Positions 15,811 to 24,942 of a stretch of DNA of 64,000 bases are shown here, piece after piece. The translations under genes and the position numbers were made by a program. A model generated the notes under the pieces. It did not search any database and was not told the origin of the DNA. It saw only the letters and a list, made by a program, of their open reading frames with translations. Source of the stretch: Pseudomonas fluorescens (lineage in GTDB: Bacteria > Pseudomonadota > Gammaproteobacteria > Pseudomonadales > Pseudomonadaceae); NCBI GenBank assembly GCA_902825215.1, contig LR782234.1:6187799-6251798 (forward strand), given 5' to 3'. Within the stretch, counting starts at the first letter, position 1. Each line of letters opens with the position of its first letter.

Positions 15811-17945
15811 CCTTTGCCGGCCTTGCGCCGGCGGCGGCTGATCAGCAGCAACGCCGCAGCGACCACCAGCCCCAGCGCGCCGATCTGCACCGGCCACTTG
15901 TACGGCCGCAGCGATGAGCGCACGGCATCGGTGACTTGAGTCACGTAACGCTTGTCGGCGTTTTCGAAATCCGGGTACGGACATTGATTGCCAAAGTCCA
16001 CCGCCCAAGGCACGTAAGGGCCTTGCTTGACGTAACGTTGATACAACGCGCTCTGGTCTTCCAGGCTGCTGTTCCAGCCGGCCGCATTACACAGAACAGC
16101 GGCAAAGGCCTGACTGGTATGCGGCAGGTTATCGGCGGCGCGACCTGCCAATGCCGTGGCGACAAACCGATAGTGGTAACGCTGATCCGGCTGCGCAGCG
16201 CTGGCCTGCTGGCGTTGCACTTCTGCTTCGGATACCAGCGGACCGACCTTCAGCTCGGCGCTTTCCAGGCTGTAATTGCCGCCGAACGTGGCGTAATCCG
16301 GGGCCATTTCGTAACCGAGAATATCCATGCCCCATTCGCGGGCTGTCCACGCGGCGTTGTACAAGGCACTGGCTCGTTTGGTCGGCCACCAGGTGGCATC
16401 GGCCTTGAGGCGTTGTTCGCCATAGAGGCGCGCCTTGTTCTGCAGGTCCGGGTTGTCGAAATAAGCCACCGCCTCCTGATAATGGCCTTCGCGCAACAGA
16501 CGTCGACCGAGCAGATTGCGCAGGCTGGCAGCCACCGGCAGCGGCACATAGTTGTCGCGCTCCTGCGGGGTCAGCGCCGGCGGCGCAGGGACGTTGTCGT
16601 CGACGTAGCGTTTCAGCTCATCAACCGTCAGCACGCGCTCGGCGACAGTCGCGGCGTCGAACCAATAGACGCTGTTGCTGCGATACAGCTGCACGAACGC
16701 TTGCAGGTACTCGCCGCGTTGCAACGCCAGGATCGCGCGCTCGCCCTCGACCCGGCACTTCGGCTGCACGGTTTCAAACGCCCAGTCCGGTGTGCGCCGA
16801 TAACCCCAATCCTCAGTCTGCGGAAAGGCTTGAGCGGCTTTCGCATACGCTGCGGCGGCGGCCGTTTTATCGCCGTCACGTACGGCCAGTTTGGCCCGCA
16901 ACCACCAGGCCAGTCCGCCGTCTCCAGCATTTACCAAAAAGGCTTTGGCGCTTGCGTAATCACCCTGTTGATAACTTATCGCCGCCAGACGATCGGCATT
17001 GTCCAGGCTGCCTCGGGTGCTGTTTTGCAGCAGCGTCACCAGTTTCTTTTCGTTCGGTGGCTGATCACCGAATGACCAACCCTGCCGGCTGACCAAGGAA
17101 GCCGTGACCAGTTGCTGCACCGCTTTATGCTCGAGCAGTTTCGCCAGCTCAGCCTCGGGAAGCTCCGCCAGTTCGTTCATCAGTTGTTTCAGCGAGGTGT
17201 AACCCACCGCCGATCCGTGCAGATTCTGCGCTTCATACAATTCGATGGCGCCGCTCCAGTCACCGGCACTGCGCAGCACCCGTGCTTCCTCGCCGAGGCT
17301 GGCCACGCCCAGTTCCAGCGGATCACTGAAGCCATCGATGCTCAGCTGCCGTGTCTGGCGGTACGCCGCGCGCGCCTGTTCCAGTGCGGAGATCGCATCG
17401 GCGGCCTCGGCGCTCGCCGCCAGCCATGTGCGGCCAAGTGAATAAGCCGCCCAGGTGCTGCGCAGCGGCCGCTGATCGGCCGGCAGCGCCAGCACTTTGT
17501 TGAAATATTCGATTGCCTGTTGCCGATCACCGGTGGCGAAGGCCACCGCACCAGCAACGTACCAACGAATTTCCTCGGGCAGACTGGCGCCCTGCATTTC
17601 GGCCTGACGTGCATCGGTCAGCCCACGCAGTTTCTTGACCAGGGCTTGCTGCTCGGCGCTCAGGCCTGCCTGCTCGGCTTGTTCCCGAGCGACGGCGGCA
17701 GCGTTTTCTTCACCGTAGAGGTCGTTGGGATTGTGCGTGATGGCCGTTGCGTTCTTCAGTCCGGCAATGGTTTTGCCGAGGCGGCTGAGTTCGAAAGTGA
17801 AATTGCCTTCGGGCAGATCGGCCAGGGTCTGAGCGCGATCGTCGAGCAGGCGCATCGGGAAATCCGGCCCGCAGGCCAGCGCCGAACCCAGCGGCAGGCT
17901 GAGGCTCAGGCAAAGCAGATGACGCGGCCAGTTACGGGACAACAT
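15807..17945 (-). CDS. Exported TPR-like protein with C-terminal membrane anchor
   Basis: The 712-residue protein is not a named enzyme. It has a signal peptide ending ALACGP (a weak lipobox), several helical repeats resembling tetratricopeptides (for example AFATGDRQQAIEYFNKVLAL near residue 130 and SYQQGDYASAKAFLVNAG near 330), and a C-terminal span followed by RRRRK. It is therefore likely held in the envelope at one or both ends. AGGAGG lies six bases before the ATG at 17945. The start overlaps the end of the DUF3142 gene by 14 bases, so the two are co-expressed as the last genes of the polysaccharide-modification operon. The function is unknown; a scaffolding role is a guess. Confidence 0.8.
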   Translation of the reverse strand: MLSRNWPRHLLCLSLSLPLGSALACGPDFPMRLLDDRAQTLADLPEGNFTFELSRLGKTIAGLKNATAITHNPNDLYGEENAAAVAREQAEQAGLSAEQQALVKKLRGLTDARQAEMQGASLPEEIRWYVAGAVAFATGDRQQAIEYFNKVLALPADQRPLRSTWAAYSLGRTWLAASAEAADAISALEQARAAYRQTRQLSIDGFSDPLELGVASLGEEARVLRSAGDWSGAIELYEAQNLHGSAVGYTSLKQLMNELAELPEAELAKLLEHKAVQQLVTASLVSRQGWSFGDQPPNEKKLVTLLQNSTRGSLDNADRLAAISYQQGDYASAKAFLVNAGDGGLAWWLRAKLAVRDGDKTAAAAAYAKAAQAFPQTEDWGYRRTPDWAFETVQPKCRVEGERAILALQRGEYLQAFVQLYRSNSVYWFDAATVAERVLTVDELKRYVDDNVPAPPALTPQERDNYVPLPVAASLRNLLGRRLLREGHYQEAVAYFDNPDLQNKARLYGEQRLKADATWWPTKRASALYNAAWTAREWGMDILGYEMAPDYATFGGNYSLESAELKVGPLVSEAEVQRQQASAAQPDQRYHYRFVATALAGRAADNLPHTSQAFAAVLCNAAGWNSSLEDQSALYQRYVKQGPYVPWAVDFGNQCPYPDFENADKRYVTQVTDAVRSSLRPYKWPVQIGALGLVVAAALLLISRRRRKAGKG

Positions 17946-19116
17946 GCGAACCTCCTTGATCAATAGTGGCGCAACGCGCCCAACCGATGGCGCGTCGTCC
18001 GCCCGCTGGCAAGCGGCCGTCGCGCAGGCGGGTGAAGGTAAGCAGATCAGCACTTTGTTGCAACGAGTAACCGGCGAGCGCATCGGCGCCCTCGCAGTTA
18101 TTTGCCTTCAGGGTGATTTGCGCAGGCCAGGCACTGTCGAGATTGCCGGGATTTTCGAGCTGAATGTCGTAGAGACCGGCGTGTTCGCTGAACGTCACGC
18201 CGAGCCGACTGGTCAGTTGATCGCCACGGGCAACCGCCGCGAGCGTAGTCAGGCTCCAGGCGCGGCGATCATTGGCCAGCGGCAGGCGAAACCAGATCAG
18301 CCCCGCAAGATGCTTCGGCGGATCATCACGTAATGTTTGGCCGAGCCGGCTCAATTGCAGCGGATCGGCAAGCAGTTCCCGACGCTGACCGCCCCGCTCC
18401 AATCGCACCTCGCTTTCCACCACCGGTGCCCCACCGTCATCCGGCAACAACGCCACGCCATAGGCGGGCAGTGCCAGATAGAACGGCTTGTCAGTGATCT
18501 GCGCCCAGCCCTTGGCCCATTTCAACGCTTGCTCGGGATCGAACAGACCGCGCCGAGGATCGCTGACCGCATGCACTTGCAGCACGCTGCTGTCGACGGT
18601 TTGCAGCAGCGCGGGCAGTTGCGGACTGTCGAGCCAGGCCGGCAGCGCGGTGATGCTCAGCGGCAACGTCGACGGCAATGCCGAGCGCAGCTGTTTGAGG
18701 AATTCAGCGTAGGCCGGCAACCGCTCGTTGCCGGCATCGTGGTCGATTTCGATGCCGCTCACTGGCAGGCCCTGCGCCTGCCAATCGGCGAGCATTTGCA
18801 GAATCTGCGCGGTGACCTGCTCCTGATCCAGCGCCTTGAGTTGGCCGTCGAGGCGGACTACCGCGATCAATCCCCGGCCATCGGCCTTCAGCAACGGCGC
18901 ATCGACCCGTGCCCGGCTCCAGCCTGCGTTCGGGAAGGCTTGCAGCGCCAGCACCCGCAGCGTGGAAAAATCAGCGCGGCTGTCACGCAACGCCGCCTCG
19001 TGGGCAGGCGTCCACTGGCGTTGCCAGACATACAGTTGCTGGTCGAGAGGCGGCGCATCCTGCGGTTTGCAGGCACACAGCAGCATCAAAATACATAGAC
19101 CGACGAGACGCCGCAT
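17932..19116 (-). CDS. DUF3142 family lipoprotein
   Basis: This 394-residue protein has a lipoprotein signal (MRRLVGLCILMLLCACKP) and the DUF3142 domain, seen in the opening QLYVWQRQW and in GIEIDHDAGNERLPAYAEFL, which looks like the core of a TIM-barrel related to glycoside-hydrolase-like proteins. The acidic pair EIDHD could be catalytic, but no activity is established for the family. It follows the second methyltransferase gene by 52 bases and overlaps the TPR-like gene by 14 bases. Genomic context with glycosyltransferases suggests a task on surface polysaccharide; this is inference. Confidence 0.83.
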   Translation of the reverse strand: MRRLVGLCILMLLCACKPQDAPPLDQQLYVWQRQWTPAHEAALRDSRADFSTLRVLALQAFPNAGWSRARVDAPLLKADGRGLIAVVRLDGQLKALDQEQVTAQILQMLADWQAQGLPVSGIEIDHDAGNERLPAYAEFLKQLRSALPSTLPLSITALPAWLDSPQLPALLQTVDSSVLQVHAVSDPRRGLFDPEQALKWAKGWAQITDKPFYLALPAYGVALLPDDGGAPVVESEVRLERGGQRRELLADPLQLSRLGQTLRDDPPKHLAGLIWFRLPLANDRRAWSLTTLAAVARGDQLTSRLGVTFSEHAGLYDIQLENPGNLDSAWPAQITLKANNCEGADALAGYSLQQSADLLTFTRLRDGRLPAGGRRAIGWARCATIDQGGSHVVP

Positions 19117-19168
19117 ACCTTGCAGATCCTTAAGAACGAGGCCGCAAGGTTACACAAAACCCTGTAGG

Positions 19169-19996
19169 TCAGGGCTTGCGCGCGATGATGACCTGGCTTT
19201 TCGCTACGACCGCATCCAGCGCCTGCTTGATCTGTGCGCCGCGCGGCGAATCCAGCAGCGCTTGCCAGGTTTCGGCCCAGTGGTTGAGCAACGGATGGTC
19301 CGGATTGCTGAAATCGACTTTGGCTTCCCAGAACAGCAGCATCCACATCGACCAGTAAAAACCGTACTGGCTGTGACTGATGATCTCCAGCCCGGCGTCG
19401 CTGACCAGCGTCTTGAATTGTTCTTCGCTGAGCACACGAATGTGGTTGGGCTTCTGGAAATACTCGGCCGCGGCGATGTCTTTTTGCAGGTCTTCAGAGC
19501 TGGGATGCGGCACGCTCAACAGGTACAACGCACCCGGTTTGCCGACGCGCACCAGCTCGGCGAGAAACTGCACGGGATCGTCGACATGCTCGATCACTTC
19601 GGTGGATACCACGCGCGTGGCCGTCGCATCGGCAATCGGCAGCGGATTGCAATCGGTGACGTGGCATTCGACGTCTCGCGCCGGGGTATCGCTCAGGCGC
19701 TGACGGGTCGCTTCGACCTTGGCCGCGTCGATGTCAGCAATGATGATCCTGGCCCCGCGCATACCGCAGAAATGCACGTTGCCGCCGTCGCCACAACCGA
19801 CATCCAGCAACGTATCGTCGGCAGACACCACGAAGCCTTTGAACAGCTCGTTGGTCTCCTGGTTGAACCAGCCGCTGAGCTTGGCATCGTACAAGCCGAG
19901 CATGTACGGATCGACTTTGCTGGCAACCGGTGCAACGGGTTGCGTCGGCGCCGGGGCTGGCGTCGCCGCCGTGAGTTTTTTCAACAGGCTCAGCAT
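19169..19996 (-). CDS. Class I SAM-dependent methyltransferase (paralogue B)
   Basis: The 275-residue protein carries the SAM-binding motif TLLDVGCGDGGNVHFCG near residue 65 and a following IIIADIDAAKVEATRQR, as in class I methyltransferases. A Pro/Ala-rich N-terminal tail precedes it. It is clearly paralogous to the product at 21141-22019: both have the segment GWF...ELxKGF...ADDxxLDVGCG. It overlaps the acyltransferase stop by seven bases. The substrate is likely a sugar of the rhamnan O-chain or a terminal residue, judging from the glycosyltransferase neighbours. In PAO1, from memory, a similar block adjoins the A-band genes. Confidence 0.85.
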   Translation of the reverse strand: MLSLLKKLTAATPAPAPTQPVAPVASKVDPYMLGLYDAKLSGWFNQETNELFKGFVVSADDTLLDVGCGDGGNVHFCGMRGARIIIADIDAAKVEATRQRLSDTPARDVECHVTDCNPLPIADATATRVVSTEVIEHVDDPVQFLAELVRVGKPGALYLLSVPHPSSEDLQKDIAAAEYFQKPNHIRVLSEEQFKTLVSDAGLEIISHSQYGFYWSMWMLLFWEAKVDFSNPDHPLLNHWAETWQALLDSPRGAQIKQALDAVVAKSQVIIARKP

Positions 19997-21144
19997 GAGG
20001 TGGCTCCAGAGGCAAGGACGGCGGATCGCGCGGTACCGAGGCGTTGCACCAGTGCGGCACCGCGGTTGCGCATGGGCATTTCGACCAGACGGTAATTCAG
20101 TTCACTGAGCAGCACGATCAGGCCAAAGGCGATCAGCAGCGTCAGGATCGGGTGGCCGGCGGGGCTGGGCAGACCGGCGCTTTGCAAGCGAAAGATCAGC
20201 TCTCGCACCAGTTGATAGGCCGGAATGTGGATCAGATAGATGCCGTAGGAACGGCTGCCGATCCATCCCAGCAGACGCTGCAGCGCACCGGCCGGCATCA
20301 GGTAGTTTCGATCGTACGAGGCAATCCACACCAGGATGGCGCTGAGCACAGCGATCGAACCGATGCGATACCAGGCGAAGGTGAAGCGGTCGGTGGCCAT
20401 GAAGCTCAACAGCGCAGCGATCAGGATCAGCGCGCCGATCCCCAGCCACGGGCGGCGCAGCACCTCCGGTCGCCAGCGCTGATAGCCCGGCTGCGCGCTC
20501 CACATCGCCAGCAGCACGCCGAGGGCCAGCGCATCGGTACGCACCACCATCAGCAACGGCGTACGCAGCGTAAAAATCTGCACCGCGACCAGCGCCAGCA
20601 ACACCCACACCAGATGTTTGCGACAGAGCACGATCAACAGCGGAAACAGCAGGTAGAACTGCTCCTCCAGCGCCAGACTCCAGTAAACGAAACTGCTGCC
20701 GTATTCGTAGCGGAAGAAGCTGTCGGCGAAGCGAAAGTTGGCGTACTGAAAGACCCCGGCAAGGGTCGCTTGCAAGTTGGCCGACAGCGTACCGAACGCT
20801 CCCGAACGGTTGACGAACAGGCACGCCAGCAACATCAGCGCCAGCCACAGCCAGGCCGAGGGCAACAAGCGAAAGGCGCGACGCAGCCAAAAGTTGCGCG
20901 TCTGCTGCCAGTATTGCTGGCGGCTAGTGCAGCCTTGCAATGCCGGGATCAGGCTGCGCGCGATGACGAAACCGGAGATGGCGAAAAACAGGTCGACGCC
21001 CCACCACGGCTGCGCCCAGGCATGGATCCTGGCCAGCAGCGGCACCACATCGGTAAACAGGCTGCCTTGCAAGTGGTGAAACAGCACGCCCAATACCGCG
21101 ATGGCGCGCAGCACTTCGATGTCCATGATGCGTTTGCCGCTCAT
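19990..21144 (-). CDS. Acyltransferase 3 (OafA/YrhL type) membrane protein
   Basis: The 384-residue protein has about ten membrane spans and the acyltransferase-3 start MDIEVLRAIAVLGVLFHHL with the catalytic-type His pair. FFAISGFVIARSL and YWSLALEEQFYLLFPLLIV are further family markers. Such enzymes transfer acetyl or similar groups to O-antigen sugars on the inner membrane. It overlaps the methyltransferase before it by four bases and the one after by seven. The gene lies between two paralogous methyltransferases in an operon divergent from the D-rhamnan cluster, so O-acetylation of that polymer or its cap is the likely task. Confidence 0.88.
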   Translation of the reverse strand: MSGKRIMDIEVLRAIAVLGVLFHHLQGSLFTDVVPLLARIHAWAQPWWGVDLFFAISGFVIARSLIPALQGCTSRQQYWQQTRNFWLRRAFRLLPSAWLWLALMLLACLFVNRSGAFGTLSANLQATLAGVFQYANFRFADSFFRYEYGSSFVYWSLALEEQFYLLFPLLIVLCRKHLVWVLLALVAVQIFTLRTPLLMVVRTDALALGVLLAMWSAQPGYQRWRPEVLRRPWLGIGALILIAALLSFMATDRFTFAWYRIGSIAVLSAILVWIASYDRNYLMPAGALQRLLGWIGSRSYGIYLIHIPAYQLVRELIFRLQSAGLPSPAGHPILTLLIAFGLIVLLSELNYRLVEMPMRNRGAALVQRLGTARSAVLASGATSC

Positions 21145-22019
21145 GGCGCATCTCCGGCAGTGAGTGGCTTGCGCGCGATGATCACCTGGCTCTTGGGCAG
21201 GAAGCTGTCGAGGGTTTGTTTGATCGCCACACCGCCGGGTTGCGTGAGCAAGTCTTGCCAGGTTCGCGCCCAGCTTTCCATCAAGGGCATGAACGGCGGC
21301 TGAATGCGGTCACGCACCGCGCCGCCCGGATCACGACCGGCGGCGCGTTCGCCGGCCCAGAAAAAAATCATGCCCATCACCCAGAAGAAGCCGCTGGCCT
21401 GACGATGCTCGATCACCAGGCCGGCCTCCTCCACCAGCGCGGCAAAACGCTCTGCGCTGAAAATCTGCACATGGTTGGGTGACTGGTAGTAGCTGGCCGG
21501 GGCGATGCCTTTTTGCAGGTGCTCACCGGCCGGTGCAGGGACGCTGAGCAGATACTGCGCGCCGGGACGTCCCATGCGCACCAGCTCGGCCATGAACGGC
21601 TCGGGTTCGGCGATATGCTCCAGCACTTCCATGCACACCACTTTGCTCGCGCAGCCGTCAGCCAGCGGCAACGGCAAACTGTTGCTGACCAGACCAAGAC
21701 TGGCTTTTGCGCCGTGTGCCTCGACCTGCCGCGCAAGGTCACGCACCTTGGCGTGCTCGCTGTCGGTGAAAATCACCGAAGCCCCCTGACGCACGGCGAA
21801 CAGCGTCGCCACGCCTTCGCCGCAACCGACGTCAAGCACGCTGTCGTCGGCAGTGATCGCAAAGCCCTTGAGCAGTTCGCCGCTGTCATTGAGGAACCAG
21901 CCATCGAGCACCGCGTCGTGCAGACCGACATCGCGCGGCGACAGCGTTGCTGCCGGCGGTTCAGCCGAAGTTTGCGCAGCGCGTGCCGGCAGCCATCGCG
22001 CGAGCAGTCGCCTGATCAT
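21141..22019 (-). CDS. Class I SAM-dependent methyltransferase (paralogue A)
   Basis: The 292-residue protein has the SAM motif SVLDVGCGEGVATLFAVRQG and the downstream acidic residue in VIFTDSEHAKV. It is a paralogue of the product at 19169-19996. An Arg/Ala-rich N-terminus precedes the domain. The ATG at 22019 overlaps the glycosyltransferase stop (ATGA at 22016-22019), and this fixes the start; the longer open frame runs into the glycosyltransferase gene. Methylation of a rhamnose or capping sugar is the likely role, inferred from neighbours. Confidence 0.85.
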   Translation of the reverse strand: MIRRLLARWLPARAAQTSAEPPAATLSPRDVGLHDAVLDGWFLNDSGELLKGFAITADDSVLDVGCGEGVATLFAVRQGASVIFTDSEHAKVRDLARQVEAHGAKASLGLVSNSLPLPLADGCASKVVCMEVLEHIAEPEPFMAELVRMGRPGAQYLLSVPAPAGEHLQKGIAPASYYQSPNHVQIFSAERFAALVEEAGLVIEHRQASGFFWVMGMIFFWAGERAAGRDPGGAVRDRIQPPFMPLMESWARTWQDLLTQPGGVAIKQTLDSFLPKSQVIIARKPLTAGDAP

Positions 22020-23320
22020 GCGAGCGAAGCTTGCGCAGGCACCGGCGCGGCGGCGGGCAACGGCGATTCGAGAAAGGCGCGCAAGCGCAGCTCGGTGCTG
22101 GCCTGGCTGCAGAAGCGTTGCAGGCTCTGCACCGCTGCGCCCGACATGGCGGCATAACGCTGCGGATCGTTTTTCGCCACCGCGTAGCTGTCGCGATAGG
22201 CGACGCACAACGAGTCCCAATCGGTCATGTAACGCAGGGTCCGGTAGGCCGCGCGCGGGTCATGCGGCCAGGCCGTGAGCTCTTCGGTGAAATCGACCAG
22301 GAATGCGTTGTCGCCGCTGATGTAATCGGCCATTGCCGTGTTGACCGGGGCAATCGCCGGTTTGCCGCAGGACATGAATTCCATCAGCGGCAAGCACTGG
22401 CCTTCACCATAGGAACTGTTGACCACGTAACTGGTGGCCTGCACCAGCGCCTCGTAGTCGGCATCGGCCAGATAGCCGTGGATCAGCACGATCCTGCATT
22501 GATAAAACTGGTTCTTGTACAGATGGTGCAGCATGTCGGTCAGCGCATTGGCGATGTCGTGGTGCGTCAGTTTCAGCACCAGCGTCGCATCGCTGACCTC
22601 GCGAAACGTGGTGCAGAACGCACTGATCATGTCCTGCCAGTTCTTGCGTCCGTCGTAAGGGTTGAACACCGAGGTGTAGACCACACCGTCCAGTTGCAAC
22701 GGGCGATCCTGCGCCGGTGCGTCAAACGATATTGGTGTGCCTTCGCACAACCCCGGCGGGCCATATGGACGCAGATCCGTCTCGCGACTGTCGATCAGCA
22801 AACCGCGCAGATTGAGCGTTACGCCCTCCACCACCGGGCACTTGAGCAATGCTTCACCGCGCGCGGCAAAACGGTCCCACACCGGCGCGGGAATCGCGCA
22901 CACCGGATAGTCGGCACCCATCACATCGCGCACAGCGTTGACGGTGAACGTCGAATGGGTGATCGCCCGGCCACATGCCTGCAGGACCACGCGCCAGTCA
23001 TGCCGTGGTTCACCCTGCCAGCTCTCGGTGGGGATGGTGCTGAACTCCCAGGCGAACACAGGAATGGTCGGGCACGCGTAATGAATCGGCGTGCGATGCG
23101 GTGGCGAGAACGACAGAAAAACGCAGTCTTCGCCGCGACTCTGGCAGTCGAGATACAAGCGGTCGACCAGTTCGTCAGGGTTGCTGACTTCGATCACCTG
23201 ACCGATCCGCTCCAGCACCGGGCGGAACTCCTTGAGCACGAAGTAATAGCTGTACTCGGGCCGTCCGAGATTCTGCTGGATGTTGCTCTTGTTGGTTTCC
23301 GAATGAATGATGATCAGCAT
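22016..23320 (-). CDS. Glycosyltransferase (family GT4-like, paralogue 2)
   Basis: The 434-residue protein has a GT-B fold C-terminal half with VVYTSVFNPYDGRKNWQDMI, then LVLKLTH and the donor-binding block SYGEGQCLPLMEFMSCGKPAIAP, as in GT4 retaining glycosyltransferases. The N-terminal opening SNIQQNLGRPEYSYYFVLKE is nearly repeated in the next gene upstream, so the two arose by duplication. It overlaps that gene by seven bases and the methyltransferase by four. It probably adds a sugar to the A-band rhamnan or to another surface glycan. Confidence 0.86.
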   Translation of the reverse strand: MLIIIHSETNKSNIQQNLGRPEYSYYFVLKEFRPVLERIGQVIEVSNPDELVDRLYLDCQSRGEDCVFLSFSPPHRTPIHYACPTIPVFAWEFSTIPTESWQGEPRHDWRVVLQACGRAITHSTFTVNAVRDVMGADYPVCAIPAPVWDRFAARGEALLKCPVVEGVTLNLRGLLIDSRETDLRPYGPPGLCEGTPISFDAPAQDRPLQLDGVVYTSVFNPYDGRKNWQDMISAFCTTFREVSDATLVLKLTHHDIANALTDMLHHLYKNQFYQCRIVLIHGYLADADYEALVQATSYVVNSSYGEGQCLPLMEFMSCGKPAIAPVNTAMADYISGDNAFLVDFTEELTAWPHDPRAAYRTLRYMTDWDSLCVAYRDSYAVAKNDPQRYAAMSGAAVQSLQRFCSQASTELRLRAFLESPLPAAAPVPAQASLA

Positions 23321-24942
23321 GAGGCGGCCCCGGTCATGACTGCCAGGGGCATGGGCTCAGCTGGCGCCTGCAGGTTGAAAAACGTCTTTACGCGCTGCTG
23401 CACCGGCGCGAAACCGCAATATTCACGCATGCGTTCACTGGCCGCGGCCGCCATCGCCTGATAGGCCTCTGGTTGCTGTTTGGCCATGGCATAGCTGTTT
23501 TCATAAGCGGCTTTCAATGAGCCCCAATCAGGACGATGGCGCAGGGTGCGATAGAGAATGCGCACGTCTTCCGGCCAGATGGTCGGCTCGCGGCTCGACT
23601 TGACGATAAAACCGACACGCTCGTCGATGTAATCGCCCATCGCGGTGTGGTCAGGCGCAATCACCGGCCGCGCGCAGGACATGAACTCCATCAACGGCAG
23701 GCACAAACCTTCGCAGCGCGATGCGTTGACGTAGAAGCTGGCAGCGCCATACAGGCGGGCAAACTCCTCGTCTTCCAGATAGCCGTGCATCACCACCACC
23801 CGGCAGGCAAACGGCGACAGCTGCGAGAGCAGCGTGATCAAATGAACGTAGTAACTCGACAGATCGTTTTGGGTGATTTTCAGCACCAGCGTGGCGTCTT
23901 CGACTTCACGCATGGCCCAGCAGAACGCGGTGATCAGGTGATGCCAGTTCTTGCGTCCGTCCTCGGGGTTGAACACGCTGACATACACCACACCGCTGAC
24001 GTCGACCTGAACCTGTGCATCGGTGTCGGGCAGTACGGCTTGTGGGTGTTCGGCCTGCTCTTGCGCTTGTTCCACCGTGACGGGCAAGCAATCGGCAGCA
24101 GGTGCGGGCGCAACGGCGAGCGGCTGCCGGTCAGCCCCGGTGAATAGATCACTGAGCGCCTCGCGATACCACTGCAACAGATTGTGCTTGAGCAGAAACA
24201 GCGGCGTGTGCTCGGAAGGCGCCGTCAGCGCCCGATAGCCCTCACGCAGATAATGCTTGCTGATCAAAAGCCTTCGCCGCAGGGTCAACTCGGGCGGGGG
24301 TTCCGGCTCGGGCGGTGGCTCATCGGCGGGTTCCGCGAGGCCACGGATCTCCAGCTCCTGTTCATTGTGAATCGGTGCGATCAAGCCATCGGCGGACAAG
24401 CCCAATGCGCGGCTGTCGATGATGCAGCCCTTGATCTGCAAGGTACTGCCGGGGTTTACCGGAACACTGGGATAATCCTCGCGCACTGGCGCGAAGCGCT
24501 CCCACAGTGGCGTGGGCAACACCAGCACCGGGAAATCTGCACCGAGGCTGCGACGGATCGCCTGCGCGGTGTGGGTGGACAGGGTGATCACCCGGCCATG
24601 GCGCGCGAGCATCTGGCGCCAGTCCTGGCGTTCATCGCCGGGCGCGAATTCGCTGGGGATCGAGTCGTACTCCCAGGCAATCACGCAGACCATCGGGCAT
24701 TGCAGACCGGTCGGGGTTTTGTGTGGCGGCGCAAACGACAGGAACAGGCAGTCTTCACCGGCCTCACGCAATTGCAGATACAACGGATCGACGTCGTCAG
24801 GCGAGGCCACCACATGCACCTGGCCAAGGCTTTCCAGCACCGGGCGATAGGCCTTGAGCACGAAGTAGTAGCTGTATTCCGGCCGCCCCAGACTTTGACT
24901 GATGGAGCGATCGTTGACGTCCGAGTAAAGAATGAAATTCAT
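23314..24942 (-). CDS. Glycosyltransferase (family GT4-like, paralogue 1, with central insertion)
   Basis: This 542-residue protein is the first gene of the seven-gene minus-strand operon. Its start (SISQSLGRPEYSYYFVLKAY) and end (SRCEGLCLPLMEFMSCARPVIAP) align with the 434-residue paralogue after it. About 110 extra residues lie in the middle (roughly 200-315), with a Pro/Glu-rich stretch (ADEPPPEPEPPPELTLRR) and a basic helical segment. The donor-binding half includes GVVYVSVFNPEDGRKNWHHL. The upstream space to the divergent rmd gene is 426 bases. A role in modifying or capping the rhamnan is likely but unproven. Confidence 0.86.
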   Translation of the reverse strand: MNFILYSDVNDRSISQSLGRPEYSYYFVLKAYRPVLESLGQVHVVASPDDVDPLYLQLREAGEDCLFLSFAPPHKTPTGLQCPMVCVIAWEYDSIPSEFAPGDERQDWRQMLARHGRVITLSTHTAQAIRRSLGADFPVLVLPTPLWERFAPVREDYPSVPVNPGSTLQIKGCIIDSRALGLSADGLIAPIHNEQELEIRGLAEPADEPPPEPEPPPELTLRRRLLISKHYLREGYRALTAPSEHTPLFLLKHNLLQWYREALSDLFTGADRQPLAVAPAPAADCLPVTVEQAQEQAEHPQAVLPDTDAQVQVDVSGVVYVSVFNPEDGRKNWHHLITAFCWAMREVEDATLVLKITQNDLSSYYVHLITLLSQLSPFACRVVVMHGYLEDEEFARLYGAASFYVNASRCEGLCLPLMEFMSCARPVIAPDHTAMGDYIDERVGFIVKSSREPTIWPEDVRILYRTLRHRPDWGSLKAAYENSYAMAKQQPEAYQAMAAAASERMREYCGFAPVQQRVKTFFNLQAPAEPMPLAVMTGAASC

